The notes below the pieces were generated by a model. The model did no database searches and was not told the DNA's origin. It saw nothing but the letters and a program-made list of their open reading frames with translations. 64,000 nucleotides of DNA from Actinobacteria bacterium Ga0077560. Lineage in GTDB: Bacteria; Actinomycetota; Thermoleophilia; Miltoncostaeales; Miltoncostaeaceae. Within the stretch, counting starts at the first letter, position 1. Each line of letters opens with the position of its first letter. Below, piece by piece: positions 33,541 to 42,556 of this stretch. The stretch is from the NCBI GenBank assembly GCA_001464275.1, contig LNFL01000166.1:30168-94167 (forward strand), in the 5' to 3' direction. Position numbers and translations under genes: made by a program.

Positions 33541-34268
33541 GCGCCACCGCCGACCCCCGCAGCGGGCGGCTCCCCGCCGGTGAGGTCCGCGCGATGTTCG
33601 ACCGCATCGCCCCGCGCTACGACCTGCTGAACCGCGTGATGACCGCCGGCCTCGACGGCCGGTGGCGGGAGGCCGCGGCCGCGGCCGCCGACGTCGCGGC
33701 GGGCGGGTCGGCCATCGACGTCTGCACCGGCACCGGCGACCTCGCGCTCGCGCTGGCGCGGCGCGTGACACCGAGCGGCCGGGTGCTGGGCGTGGACTTC
33801 GCCGAGAACATGCTGGAGATCGCCCGGCAGAAGGCCGGCGAGCGGGGGCCGTCCCTGGAGTTCGTGGCCGGCGACGCCCTGGCGCTGCCCGCCGCCGACG
33901 ACAGCTTCGATGCGGCCACCGTGGCCTTCGGGATCCGCAACGTGTCCGACCTGGACGGCGCCCTTGCCGAGATGGCCCGGGTGGTGCGGCCGGGCGGGAA
34001 GGTCGTGATCCTGGAGATCACCACCCCGCGGCGGCTGCGCGGCTTCTACCACGCGTGGTTCGACCGGGTGGTCCCGCTGCTTGGCCGGGTGCTGGGCCGC
34101 GACGGGGACGCCTACGGGTACCTGCCCGCCTCGGTGCGCCGCTTCCCGGAGCCGCCCGAGCTCGCGCGGCGCATGTCGCAGGCGGGCCTGGTGGACATCC
34201 GCTGGCGGCCGTTCGCCGCCGGCATCATCGCGCTGCATCACGGCCGGGTGCCGTCATCGCCGCGGTGA
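33537..34268 (+). CDS. menG: Demethylmenaquinone methyltransferase
   Basis: This SAM-dependent UbiE/MenG methyltransferase of 243 aa carries out the last step of menaquinone synthesis. It has the entry motif VRAMFDRIAPRYDLLNRVMTAG, the SAM site IDVCTGTGDLALALA, and the family blocks ATVAFGIRNVSDLD and PGGKVVILEITTP. Start set by the ATGA overlap with ubiX; the stop overlaps the prenyl synthase GTG (GTGA). Confidence 0.93.
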   Translation: MSATADPRSGRLPAGEVRAMFDRIAPRYDLLNRVMTAGLDGRWREAAAAAADVAAGGSAIDVCTGTGDLALALARRVTPSGRVLGVDFAENMLEIARQKAGERGPSLEFVAGDALALPAADDSFDAATVAFGIRNVSDLDGALAEMARVVRPGGKVVILEITTPRRLRGFYHAWFDRVVPLLGRVLGRDGDAYGYLPASVRRFPEPPELARRMSQAGLVDIRWRPFAAGIIALHHGRVPSSPR

Positions 34269-35227
34269 CGCCCGCCGCCGCGCAGCTCGCGGGGGCGGCC
34301 GCCGACGCCCTCGCGGCCTGCGAGGCGAACCTGCACCGGGTGGTGGAGGACGGGCTGGCCCGCGTCGCGGTCCCGGGCGCCGACACCCTGGCCGCGGGTG
34401 GGAAGCGCCTGCGGCCGCTGCTGGTGTTCTGCTGCGCGGGCCGGGTCGCCGATCCGGGCACGGCGCTCATCCGGGCCGCCTCCGCGGTCGAGCTGGTGCA
34501 CATGGCGACGCTGGTGCATGACGACCTCCTGGACGGCGCCACCATGCGGCGCGGCCGGGAGACGGTGTCGAGCGCCCTCGGCGCGGACGCGGCGATCCAG
34601 GTGGGCGACTACCTGTTCGCCCGGGCCTTCGAGGAGCTGTCGGCCGCCGGCGAGCCCGAGGCCGTCCGCGTGCTGGCCTCCTCGGCGCTGGACCTGTCGC
34701 TGGGCGAGCTGGCCCAGGGGCGGGCCGCGTACGACCTGGCCCTCCCGGAGCGGGCCTACGCCGACCGGGTGCGCCGCAAGACCGCCTCGCTGTTCGCGGC
34801 CGCCTGCCGCCTGGGCGCCATGGTGGGCGGCATCCCCGCCGACGCGCACGACCGGCTCGCCCGGTTCGGTGACGAGGTGGGCATGGCCTTCCAGATCTTC
34901 GACGACATCCTGGACCTCACCGGCGACCCGGCCGCCACGGGCAAGCGGCGCGGCGCCGACCTGCGCGACGGCACCGTGACCCTGCCGGTCATCCTCGCCC
35001 TGCGGGGTGAGCCCGAGCTGGCGGACGCCATCCGCGCCGCCGAGGGGGACGACGCGGCCATCGACGCCCTGTGCGACCGGCTGGCCGCGCACACCGGCTG
35101 CGCCGCGGCCCGGCAGCGGGCGCTGGACCACGTGGCCCGGGCCCGGGAGGCCGTGGAGGGACTGGAGGGGCCCGACGTGCCCGCATTGCTCGCGATCGCC
35201 GACGGAGTGGTGGACCGTTACTCGTGA
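34265..35227 (+). CDS. Polyprenyl diphosphate synthase (menaquinone side chain)
   Basis: The 320-aa trans-prenyltransferase has a first Asp-rich motif (LVHDDLLDGATMRRG, DDxxD) near residue 85 and a second (FQIFDDILDLTGD) near 214. GGKRLRPLLVF sits at residue 39 and GDYLFARAFE at 117. It probably builds the isoprenoid tail of menaquinone, given menG and mqnA on either side; chain length cannot be told. The GTG at 34265 is set by the overlap with menG. Confidence 0.9.
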   Translation: MTPAAAQLAGAAADALAACEANLHRVVEDGLARVAVPGADTLAAGGKRLRPLLVFCCAGRVADPGTALIRAASAVELVHMATLVHDDLLDGATMRRGRETVSSALGADAAIQVGDYLFARAFEELSAAGEPEAVRVLASSALDLSLGELAQGRAAYDLALPERAYADRVRRKTASLFAAACRLGAMVGGIPADAHDRLARFGDEVGMAFQIFDDILDLTGDPAATGKRRGADLRDGTVTLPVILALRGEPELADAIRAAEGDDAAIDALCDRLAAHTGCAAARQRALDHVARAREAVEGLEGPDVPALLAIADGVVDRYS

Positions 35228-35778
35228 CCATGGACCGTGACCAGCTCATCACCCTCATCGCGGACGCCGATCCGCTGGCCGCCGCGCGCGTCGCCGGCGT
35301 GGCGCAGGGCGGCACCGTGACCTTCGCGCACGGCCCCGACCCGGCCGGCTGGCTGGTGGACGGCGAGGACGAGGGCGCGATCGACGCCCATCGCGCCGCG
35401 CACGCCGAGGGCCGCCCCAGCGTGGCCGTCGTGCGGTACGGCGCCGGTGCCGCACCGGAGGCCATCGCCGACCGGCTGCTGGCGCTGGCCGCACTGGCCG
35501 AGGCGACCGGGCTGCTGCGGGCCGTGGTGCCCGTGCCCGGGGAGGGCGGCGCCAACCGCCCCGGCTCCTGGGGCGTGGAGGACCTGGTGGTCATCGCCGC
35601 CGCCCGCGCCGTGCTGCCCGCGCAGGTCGCGGTTCGCCCGTGCTGGCCGCGAATCGGCGCCCCCGGCGCGCAGGTGGCCGCCGCATTCGGCGCGACCGAC
35701 TGGCAGATCCCGGACGAGGACCCCAACGACCCCGTGCGGCTCGCCGCCGCCGTGGGACGCACGGCGGTGCCCCGATGA
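35224..35778 (+). CDS. Orphan protein resembling a radical-SAM-less MqnC/MqnE C-terminal part
   Basis: The 184-aa product is coupled on both sides (GTGA with the prenyl synthase, ATGA with mqnA). The segment AEATGLLRAVVPVPGEGG followed by GVEDLVVIAAARAVLPAQVAVRPCWPRIGAPGAQVAAAFGATDWQIP parallels the end of MqnC/MqnE (AF.P..., then AVSRLYLDN..., W...G...AQLALEFGCDD). The CxxxCxxC cluster and the barrel start are absent. A degenerate or accessory subunit in the futalosine pathway is possible. The relationship is my reading of the pattern and needs an alignment; no function is claimed. Confidence 0.6.
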   Translation: MTMDRDQLITLIADADPLAAARVAGVAQGGTVTFAHGPDPAGWLVDGEDEGAIDAHRAAHAEGRPSVAVVRYGAGAAPEAIADRLLALAALAEATGLLRAVVPVPGEGGANRPGSWGVEDLVVIAAARAVLPAQVAVRPCWPRIGAPGAQVAAAFGATDWQIPDEDPNDPVRLAAAVGRTAVPR

Positions 35779-36584
35779 CCGGCAGCGCCGCCCTGCGGGT
35801 GGGGCGCATCGCCGCCCTCAACATGTATCCGCTCTACCACCATCTGGAGGCCGTCGGCGGCCCGGAGTTCGCGTTCACCGACGGCGTGCCGACGCGGCTC
35901 AACCGCGCGGTGCTCGACGGGCAGCTCGACGTGTCGGCCATGTCGTCCATCGAGTTCGCCCGCAACGCCGCCCACCTGCGCCTGCTGCCGGTGGCCTCGG
36001 TGACCGCGTCGGGCGCCGTGGACTCCATCGAGCTGTTCTCGCGCGTGCCGTTCGAGGCGGTCCGCACCGTCGCCGTCACGCCGCACAGCGCCACCAGCGT
36101 TGCGCTGCTGCGGGTGCTGCTGGGCCCGGGGCCCGCCTTCGTGCCGCTCGAGGGCCCGCCCGCCGAGGCGCTGGCCGAGGTGGACGGTGTGCTGCTCATC
36201 GGCGACGAGGCCCTCACGGGCTTTCGCACCCCGTTCGCCGAGCACCGCACCGACCTGGGGGAGCGCTGGCGCGCCCTGGCCGGCCTGCCCATGGTGTTCG
36301 CCGTCTGGGCGGCCCGGACGGACCTCCCCGAGCGCCTGGAACCCGCGCTGGGCCGGCTGATGGCGCTGCTCACCGAGGCCCGCCTGCGGTACGAGGCCGA
36401 CCCGGACGCCGTCGTGGCCGCCGCGGCAGAGCGGTTCCCGTTCCCGCCGGAGTTCATCGCGGCCTACTTCACCCGCCTGAGATACGGTTTCGGCGCCGCC
36501 GAGCGGCGGGGCCTGGAGCGATTCCTGGAGCTCGCCCGCGAGGCCGGGGAGCTGCGTGAGCTGCCCGCGCTCGCCGCCGCCTGA
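35775..36584 (+). CDS. mqnA: Chorismate dehydratase (futalosine pathway)
   Basis: It converts chorismate to 3-[(1-carboxyvinyl)oxy]benzoate, the first committed step of futalosine-route menaquinone synthesis. The periplasmic-binding-like fold of 269 aa has VGRIAALNMYPLYHHL at the N-terminus. The MqnA signature LDVSAMSSIEFARN lies near residue 55, with VAVTPHSATSVALLRVLL and LLIGDEAL beyond. Start fixed by ATGA overlap. mqnC follows after 30 bp. Confidence 0.9.
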   Translation: MTGSAALRVGRIAALNMYPLYHHLEAVGGPEFAFTDGVPTRLNRAVLDGQLDVSAMSSIEFARNAAHLRLLPVASVTASGAVDSIELFSRVPFEAVRTVAVTPHSATSVALLRVLLGPGPAFVPLEGPPAEALAEVDGVLLIGDEALTGFRTPFAEHRTDLGERWRALAGLPMVFAVWAARTDLPERLEPALGRLMALLTEARLRYEADPDAVVAAAAERFPFPPEFIAAYFTRLRYGFGAAERRGLERFLELAREAGELRELPALAAA

Positions 36585-36614
36585 ACCGCAACGAGGAAGG
36601 ACCGTCACGCACCC

Positions 36615-37709
36615 ATGAGCACCCTCGCACCGGCCCCCGCCCATTCCGAGATCCTGGAGCGCGCCCGTTCGGGTGAGCGCATCGGCGAGGAGGACGCGCT
36701 CGCGCTGCTGCGCAGCGGCGACCTGGTGGGCGTCGGTGAGGCGGCGCGGGCGGTGCGCGACGCCCGCACCAACCCGGACGAGGTCACGTTCATCATCGAC
36801 CGGAACGTGAACTACACGAACTTCTGCGTGACCGACTGCGACTTCTGCGCCTTCTACCGGCTGCCGCGCGACCCCGAGGGCTACGTGCTCCCGAAGTCGG
36901 TGATCTTCCGGAAGATCGAGGAGACCCTGGCGCTCGGCGGCACCGCGCTGCTGCTGCAGGGGGGCCACCACCCGGGGCTGCGGATCGACTACTACGAGGA
37001 CCTGTTCCGCAGCATCAAGGCGCGGTACCCCATCCACCTCCATGCGCTCTCGCCGTCGGAGGTCCTGCACATCGCCCGGTTCTCCAAGCTCACGCTGGAC
37101 GAGACGATCACCCGGCTGCGCGCCGCGGGGCTCGACTCGATCCCGGGCGGCGGCGCGGAGATCCTGGTGGACCGCGTGCGGGACATCATCGCCCCCAAGA
37201 AGACCACCAGCGACGAGTGGCTCGGCGTGATGCGCGCCGCCCACCTGCAGGGGCTCTCCACCTCGGCGACCATGATGTACGGCACGGTGGACACCCTCGA
37301 GGACCGGGTGGAGCACCTGCGCCGCCTGCGCGAGCTGCAGGACGAGGCCCCCGGGTTCCGGGCGTTCGTGTGCTGGAGCTACCAGTCCGGCGGCGGGTCC
37401 CGGCGCGGCGACGACCACGCCCACACCACCGCGGCGGACTACCTGCTCACCCTGGCCGTGAGCCGCCTGTACCTCGACAACTTCGACCACTTCCAGTCGT
37501 CGTGGGTCACGCAGGGGCTGCGCATCGGGCAGCTGGCGCTGGAGTTCGGCTGCGACGACATGGGCTCGATCATGATCGAGGAGAACGTCGTGCGCGCCGC
37601 CGGCACGGCCTTCCGGCTGGACACCGAGCGCATGGTGGCGGCGATCGAGGCCACCGGGCGCCGCGCGGTGCAGCGCGACACCGCCTACCGGGTGGTCCGG
37701 CGGTTCTAG
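36615..37709 (+). CDS. mqnC: Cyclic dehypoxanthinyl futalosine synthase
   Basis: This 364-aa radical SAM enzyme makes the bicyclic carbon skeleton of menaquinone from dehypoxanthine futalosine. The 4Fe-4S site is CVTDCDFCAFY (CxxxCxxC) near residue 72, after IDRNVNYTNF. Further blocks are LLLQGGHHPGLRIDYYEDL, SIPGGGAEILVDRVR and GLRIGQLALEFGCDDMGSIMIEENVV, matching MqnC rather than MqnE. AACGAGGAAGG upstream supplies a ribosome site. The operon then ends in a strong hairpin. Confidence 0.93.
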   Translation: MSTLAPAPAHSEILERARSGERIGEEDALALLRSGDLVGVGEAARAVRDARTNPDEVTFIIDRNVNYTNFCVTDCDFCAFYRLPRDPEGYVLPKSVIFRKIEETLALGGTALLLQGGHHPGLRIDYYEDLFRSIKARYPIHLHALSPSEVLHIARFSKLTLDETITRLRAAGLDSIPGGGAEILVDRVRDIIAPKKTTSDEWLGVMRAAHLQGLSTSATMMYGTVDTLEDRVEHLRRLRELQDEAPGFRAFVCWSYQSGGGSRRGDDHAHTTAADYLLTLAVSRLYLDNFDHFQSSWVTQGLRIGQLALEFGCDDMGSIMIEENVVRAAGTAFRLDTERMVAAIEATGRRAVQRDTAYRVVRRF

Positions 37710-37717
37710 CGTGCGCT

Positions 37718-37747
37718 CCCCGGGCCCGCCGCGCGGCGGGCCCGGGG
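37718..37747. terminator. Strong convergent terminator hairpin
   Basis: A perfect 14-bp stem (CCCCGGGCCCGCCG / CGGCGGGCCCGGGG) with a 2-nt loop separates mqnC from the convergent 37758 gene. There is no T-run. Confidence 0.75.
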
Positions 37748-37757
37748 ATGCCGCGAG

Positions 37758-39344
37758 CTACGGGGTGTCCCGCTTGATCCAGACCGCCTGGGCGGCGTTG
37801 TCGCCGTCGGTGGTGTGGGCCTGCAGGTCGACCTTGAGCGTCTCCCCGGCGTCCCAGCTCTCGCCGGACTTCGAGGCGACGCAGCCCGCGAGGTCGACGG
37901 TGTAGGTGAGCGTCTTGGCCGGGTCCGGCACGCCGTCGCGCCCGGTGTCGAGCACACCCTCGGCGCCGAGCGTGAGGCTCGCGTCGGTGGTGGACAGGTA
38001 CGCCGCCTTGCACAGGCCGGGGCCGCCGGCGCCCGGGGACCCGGGGGTGCTCGGCGCGTTCGGGAGGTCCACCGAGTAGGTGAGCCCGCCGATGTCGACC
38101 CAGTCGCCCACCTCGCCCGCGGCGGAGATGGCGGCGCGCTGCGGCCGCCAGAGCGTGAAGGTCACCTTCACGTCCCCGCTGTGCGGCACGAGGATGGGGT
38201 TGTTCATGGTGCCGGTGTCCGACGGCGCCACCGGGTAGGACACCCCGACGGCCGGACTCGTGTTGACCTGGTACCCGGTGATCGCCGGGGTGGTCACGAA
38301 CTGGTAGTTCAAGACGCCGGGGGTTGTGGTCTCGACGCCCGCCGTGGTGGACCGCCAGATGAAGGCGTCGCCGGAGCCGATCTGCGTGGACGTGGCGCCG
38401 GGCTTGAGCTGGACGTCGCCCGTGGGGCCCTTCGTGAGGGTGCCGAAGCCGTCGCCGTCGGCATCGACGCTGGACGGGAACGCCCCGCCGCCGTTGAGCA
38501 TCGTGCCGGTGCCGCCGGTGGTGCAGTAGCTCAGCGCGCCGCAGTCCAGCTCGACCTCGTCGCCGGCCGGCACGGCGATGGCCAGCGTGGAGTTCCCGCG
38601 CAGGGCGGTGTCGACCTCGGCGCGCGTGATGCCGGCGTTCGCGTTGAGCGACGCCTCGATCGGGAGCTTGAGGTTGCTGAAGATGCGCGGCTCGGCCGAC
38701 CCCGGCGCGGCGCCGGGGACGGGCCCCGGTCCGGTGCCGGGGACGGGCCCCGGTCCGGTGCCCGGGATGGGCGGGAGCTGGGAGATCGACGCCCCGGCCG
38801 CGTTCCGGTCGAGGTTGTCGAGGATCAGGTCCCCGTCGTCGTCGATGTCGTAGGCCCCGGGGACGCCGTCGCGGTCCAGGTCGCGGCCCGGCCCGGAGAG
38901 GCCGGCGGCCTTCGAGCGGGCCAGGCCGAGGGCCCGCGCGCCCAGCGGCACGCCGTTCTTGGCGTTCGCGGTGCGGGTGCGGTCGATGCACGGCGTGGGC
39001 GGGGTCGCCACGAACACACCCTTGACCCGGCGGATGATCCCGAGCTTCGCCCCGGCTCGGACGCCCATCACGAGCCGGTTCTTCGGGGCCTTCCCCACCA
39101 CCACCGGCCCGGCGTACCGGCCGGTGGGCCCGATGAGGTGCAGCGTGAAGGTGCGGGCCGGCGGCACGAGGGCCACCTTGCCGCGCAGCTTCGGCGCGGC
39201 GGTCACGGCGCCGGTGTACGACAGCGCCACCAGCCGGTGTCCCGCCGGGACCGTGCCGGTCACCGGCGCGGGCGCCGCGTTGGCCGCCGTCGCCGCCATC
39301 AGCGTCGCGCAGCCAACGGCCGCCGCGATGTGCCCCTTCTTCAT
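37758..39344 (-). CDS. Secreted protein with calcium-binding (TSP3-like) repeat
   Basis: The 528-aa product has a signal peptide after MKKGHIAAAVGCATLMAATAANA. An N-terminal beta domain of about 90 residues is followed by a thrombospondin type 3-like Asp-rich loop (DLDRDGVPGAYDIDDDGDLILDNLDRN) near residue 150. A short PGTGPGPV repeat follows, then a long Thr/Gly-rich beta region with several Cys. Probably an extracellular surface protein stabilised by calcium; function not recognised. The ATG at 39344 follows AGGAGCGGCGGG, and an upstream extension of the frame is rejected. Confidence 0.75.
   Translation of the reverse strand: MKKGHIAAAVGCATLMAATAANAAPAPVTGTVPAGHRLVALSYTGAVTAAPKLRGKVALVPPARTFTLHLIGPTGRYAGPVVVGKAPKNRLVMGVRAGAKLGIIRRVKGVFVATPPTPCIDRTRTANAKNGVPLGARALGLARSKAAGLSGPGRDLDRDGVPGAYDIDDDGDLILDNLDRNAAGASISQLPPIPGTGPGPVPGTGPGPVPGAAPGSAEPRIFSNLKLPIEASLNANAGITRAEVDTALRGNSTLAIAVPAGDEVELDCGALSYCTTGGTGTMLNGGGAFPSSVDADGDGFGTLTKGPTGDVQLKPGATSTQIGSGDAFIWRSTTAGVETTTPGVLNYQFVTTPAITGYQVNTSPAVGVSYPVAPSDTGTMNNPILVPHSGDVKVTFTLWRPQRAAISAAGEVGDWVDIGGLTYSVDLPNAPSTPGSPGAGGPGLCKAAYLSTTDASLTLGAEGVLDTGRDGVPDPAKTLTYTVDLAGCVASKSGESWDAGETLKVDLQAHTTDGDNAAQAVWIKRDTP
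38712..38759 (-). repeat. Two-copy 24-bp tandem repeat coding GTGPGPVP
   Basis: Two identical 24-bp units lie in frame within the secreted-protein gene and encode a Pro/Gly linker. Copy number may vary between strains. Confidence 0.8.
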
Positions 39345-39423
39345 CCCGCCGCTCCTGGTTCGCTGGGAGGTCTCCACCCTGGTATCGGGCGGGACGCTCC
39401 GGAGCGTGAGCGGGCGCGGGGAT

Positions 39424-39753
39424 CTAGCGGGGCGGTTCCCCGTCGTAGGGCAGGCCGGCCGCCGCCCAGCCGATGATGCCGCCCTCGAGGTTCGCGGCCT
39501 CGCGCTCACCGGTGGCGTTCAGGTAGTCGGCGACCTGCGCGCTGCGCCGTCCCGACCGGCAGATGATGGCGAGCGGCCCATCGGGCAGCTCGTCCATGCG
39601 CTCCATCAGCTCGCTCATGGGCAGCAGCGGCACCCCGGGGATGCGCTGGGCGTCGTGCTCCGCCTGCTCGCGGACGTCCACGATCGTCACCTCGCCCGCG
39701 GTCCAGGCCGCGTGCGCCTGCTGAGGGGTCATGTCCTCCATGCCGAACCGCAT
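39424..39753 (-). CDS. Rhodanese-domain protein
   Basis: This single-domain rhodanese of 109 aa has TIVDVREQAEHDAQRIPG near residue 23 and an active-site loop CRSGRRS with the catalytic Cys near residue 65. It transfers sulfane sulfur or acts in sulfur relay. It may start at ATG 39753 or at 39741 (MEDMTPQQ). It follows the zinc-ribbon gene on the same strand but a large hairpin separates them. Confidence 0.85.
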   Translation of the reverse strand: MRFGMEDMTPQQAHAAWTAGEVTIVDVREQAEHDAQRIPGVPLLPMSELMERMDELPDGPLAIICRSGRRSAQVADYLNATGEREAANLEGGIIGWAAAGLPYDGEPPR

Positions 39754-39754
39754 C

Positions 39755-39809
39755 CTAGACGCCGGTGGGCGCTCCCGCCGCGGCGAGCGCCCACCGGCCG
39801 GGCGTCTAG
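39755..39809. terminator. Long hairpin after the zinc-ribbon gene
   Basis: A perfect 13-bp stem (CCGGTGGGCGCTC / GAGCGCCCACCGG, 39762-39774 and 39785-39797) is framed by an outer CTAGACG/CGTCTAG pair. It lies downstream of the minus-strand 39806 gene. Confidence 0.7.
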
Positions 39810-40261
39810 AAGTCCATGGGCTCGATCCGGTCGAGGTGGATCGCCTCGATGAGGCGTTCGATGTCCTCTTCCATGTTGGAGCGCGCGAAGTTGCGCAGGG
39901 TCACCAGCAGATCCTCGGTGCCCTCGTTCAGCACGTCATCGAACAGCTCCACCTCGCTCTGGTGGAACTCGTCGATGTCGCGCCATTCGCAGTTCGGACA
40001 GCGCCGCTCGATGCGCCAGCGGTCGCCCTCGCGCTCCTCCCATGCGACCGGGTACACGAGGTCCCCGTCGCATCGGTCGCAGACGTGCAGGCCGGTGGAG
40101 GGGACGTCGTCGGTGGACACGTCCACCCTGGTCCCCGCTGCAGTCTCCTGCTGCTGCTCCTGCGAGTCCTGCGGGGCGTCGCCCTCAGGATCCGAGAAGT
40201 AGACGATCTCGATGACCCTGCCACCGGGGAGGGCGATCTTCTTCGTTCGGTAGCCTTTCAT
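39806..40261 (-). CDS. Zinc-ribbon protein, unknown function
   Basis: The 151-aa acidic protein has one four-cysteine zinc site (CDRCDGD near residue 61 and CPNCEW near 88). A basic strand-like N-terminus (YRTKKIALPGGRVIEIVYF) and a helical C-terminus with ARSNMEEDIERLIEAI follow the pattern of small actinobacterial zinc-ribbon proteins. No catalytic motif. It lies about 140 bp from lipA on the same strand. Confidence 0.7.
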   Translation of the reverse strand: MKGYRTKKIALPGGRVIEIVYFSDPEGDAPQDSQEQQQETAAGTRVDVSTDDVPSTGLHVCDRCDGDLVYPVAWEEREGDRWRIERRCPNCEWRDIDEFHQSEVELFDDVLNEGTEDLLVTLRNFARSNMEEDIERLIEAIHLDRIEPMDF

Positions 40262-40405
40262 GGCCCTTTCCTAGACTCTGGCCCGACCGCCGTCCTTGGC
40301 GTGCCGTTCGTGGCCGTTGCCCTCGACAAGCATCACCCGTATCGGGCCGGTCCCACCCCGACTTGAGCGGGGAGCGCGGGTTCCGTGCGGGGCCGCCCCG
40401 AGGGG

Positions 40406-41479
40406 TCAGCGGGCGTGTGCCGCCGCGCCCGCCTCGGCCACCCGGTCGGCCTCGAACGAGGACCGCACCAGCGGGCCGGCCTCCACGTGCGCGAGGCCCG
40501 CCTGGGCGCCCATCCGGGCCAGCGCCGGGTACTCCGCCGGGGCGTAGTAGCGGCTCACCGGGAGGTGGGACGGCGTGGGCCGCAGGTACTGGCCCACGGT
40601 GGCCAGCTCGCAGCCCACCGAGGCCAGGTCGCGGAACACGGAGGCGATCTCCGGCAGGCGCTCGCCCAGCCCCACCATGATCCCGCTCTTGGTGCGCAGG
40701 CCCGCCGCCGCGGAGCGGGCGAGCAGCTCCAGCGTGCGCTCGTACCGCGCGCCGGGGCGCACCTGAGAGTAGAGCCGCGGCACGGTCTCGGTGTTGTGGT
40801 TCATCACGTCGGGCGCGGCCTCGAGGATCACGTCCAGCGCGTCCCACGCGCCGCGCAGGTCGGGGATGAGCACCTCCACCTTCACGTCCGGCACCCGGTC
40901 GCGCAGCGCGCGGATGGTGGCGGCGAAGTGCGCCGCGCCCCCGTCCGGGATGTCGTCGCGGGCCACCGCGGTGACCACCACGAAGCGCAGGCCCATCTGG
41001 GCCGCGGTCTCGGCCACCCGCATGGGCTCCTCGGGGTCGGGCGGCCCGACCGGCTTGGCGGTGGCGACGTTGCAGAAGCGGCAGCCGCGGGTGCAGTTGG
41101 CCCCCGCGATCATGAAGGTGGCGGTCAGGCGCGACCAGCACCGCCCGATGTTCGGGCAGGCGGCCTCCTCGCACACCGTGGTGAGGCCCTTGGCGCGCAT
41201 GAGCGCCTTGGTCTCCACGAATCCGCCGGAGAGCGGGTTCTTGGCGATCACCCAGCGCGGCAGGCGCCGGCCGGTAATGAGCTGCTCCAGCTCGTCCGGC
41301 GTGACCTCCACGGGCTCCAGGCCGTCGATGGGGCCATCCCCGATGAGCACGCCGTCCAGCAGCAGGTCGGGGACCTTCGCCTCGGCCCGGGCGGCACGCG
41401 CCCGTTCGAGCAGTTCGGCGTCCGGGCGGACGTCAACCCGGAATGCACGCTCCAGATCCACGCTTCGAGGGTAGCGCAC
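40406..41479 (-). CDS. lipA: Lipoyl synthase
   Basis: This radical SAM enzyme inserts two sulfurs into octanoyl groups on lipoyl domains. Both clusters are visible: the auxiliary [13 protein letters not shown] (CxxxxCxxxxxC) near residue 103 and the [11 protein letters not shown] (CxxxCxxC) near 129. The conserved RSSFEAD supplies the Ser ligand near the C-terminus. 357 aa, with a longer N-terminus than E. coli LipA. The start at 41479 is the first ATG; a shorter GTG start is possible. Confidence 0.95.
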   Translation of the reverse strand: MRYPRSVDLERAFRVDVRPDAELLERARAARAEAKVPDLLLDGVLIGDGPIDGLEPVEVTPDELEQLITGRRLPRWVIAKNPLSGGFVETKALMRAKGLTTVCEEAACPNIGRCWSRLTATFMIAGANCTRGCRFCNVATAKPVGPPDPEEPMRVAETAAQMGLRFVVVTAVARDDIPDGGAAHFAATIRALRDRVPDVKVEVLIPDLRGAWDALDVILEAAPDVMNHNTETVPRLYSQVRPGARYERTLELLARSAAAGLRTKSGIMVGLGERLPEIASVFRDLASVGCELATVGQYLRPTPSHLPVSRYYAPAEYPALARMGAQAGLAHVEAGPLVRSSFEADRVAEAGAAAHAR

Positions 41480-41507
41480 GGGGTCCTCCCGATGTCGGTG
41501 TGCGATG

Positions 41508-41513
41508 TACGCT
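41508..41513 (+). promoter_or_regulatory. Candidate -10 element of dcd (leaderless)
   Basis: TACGCT is 7 nt before the GTG at 41521, between divergent lipA and dcd. Confidence 0.45.
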
Positions 41514-41520
41514 TGCGCGC

Positions 41521-42081
41521 GTGGTCCTGTCCGACCGAAGCATTCGCGAGCAACTCCAGGCCGGGCGCCTGGTGATCGACCCGTTCGACGAGTCGCTGAT
41601 CCAGCCGTCGTCGGTCGACGTGCGCGTCGCGCGCGAGTTCCGGGTGTTCCAGAACAACCGGCAGCCGTACATCGACGTGCGCAGGCCGTCGCCTGAGCTG
41701 ACGGACGTCGTGACCGTCGCCGACGACGAGCCCTTCATCCTGCACCCGGGTGAGTTCGTGCTGGGCTCCACCCTGGAGCGGGTGGCCATCCCGGACGACC
41801 TGGTCGCCCGGCTGGAGGGCAAGTCGAGCCTGGGCCGGCTGGGCCTGCTCATCCACTCCACCGCCGGCTACATCGATCCGGGCTGGGACGGGATGATCAC
41901 CCTGGAGCTGTCGAACGTCGCCCGGCTGCCCATCACGATCTACCCCGGCATGCCGATCGGGCAGATCTCGTTCCTCACGCTCACCACGCCGGTCGACCGG
42001 CCGTACCAGGGCAAGTACCTGGGCCAGACGGGTCCCACGGCGAGCGAGTACCACCGGAACTTCCCCGGCGCTCAGGAGTAG
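41521..42081 (+). CDS. dcd: dCTP deaminase
   Basis: It deaminates dCTP in the dTTP pathway; actinobacterial forms often also hydrolyse the dUTP product. Of 186 aa, it begins with the conserved [12 protein letters not shown]. It has [37 protein letters not shown] and ITLELSN, which carry the catalytic Glu, and ends with [13 protein letters not shown]. The GTG start places that N-terminus correctly. It ends 10 nt inside the convergent membrane-protein gene. Confidence 0.95.
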   Translation: MVLSDRSIREQLQAGRLVIDPFDESLIQPSSVDVRVAREFRVFQNNRQPYIDVRRPSPELTDVVTVADDEPFILHPGEFVLGSTLERVAIPDDLVARLEGKSSLGRLGLLIHSTAGYIDPGWDGMITLELSNVARLPITIYPGMPIGQISFLTLTTPVDRPYQGKYLGQTGPTASEYHRNFPGAQE

Positions 42082-42497
42082 CGGCGGGCCTGGCCCCCGG
42101 GCCGCAGCCAGGAGTTCGCGAGGAGCCCGCCCAGCAGCGCCGACGCCACCGCGACGCCGCCCGCGGTGAGCGTGTCGACCAGCCCGCCCGGGATGAGTGA
42201 CGGCGGGTCGGGTCCGCCGAACCAGTCCGCAACGGCGGCGATCACCACGAACACCACGTAGAGCGCGTACGCCACGACGCACGCGGCGACGGCGTGCGCG
42301 GCGCGGCGGTCGATGGTGCGCACGCCCGCGAGGAAGCCCCCCACGGCGAAGGCGGCGCCCGCGATGAGCAGGCGGGACGCCAGTTCCCGGCGGGATCCGG
42401 TCATCAGGCCGATGGCGCCGACCAGGCCCCCCCACGCGGCGGCGATGGGGTCCAGTCGGCTCGCACCGCGTCGACGCGAGGCGCTCACATCGCGCAT
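42072..42497 (-). CDS. Small membrane protein, unknown function
   Basis: The 141-aa product has a basic N-terminus and four hydrophobic segments ([50 protein letters not shown] and [19 protein letters not shown]). No family is recognised. It is divergent from tatA and overlaps the end of dcd. Confidence 0.6.
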   Translation of the reverse strand: MRDVSASRRRGASRLDPIAAAWGGLVGAIGLMTGSRRELASRLLIAGAAFAVGGFLAGVRTIDRRAAHAVAACVVAYALYVVFVVIAAVADWFGGPDPPSLIPGGLVDTLTAGGVAVASALLGGLLANSWLRPGGQARRYS

Positions 42498-42556
42498 GGT
42501 ACCCTGGCCGCACGGCCCGGCAGGGCCCGCCGTCCCCTCTCGATCGAGGCATCGCT

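Noticed and set aside
38712..38759. CRISPR-like or satellite repeat
   Set aside because: It is only two adjacent 24-bp units inside a coding linker.
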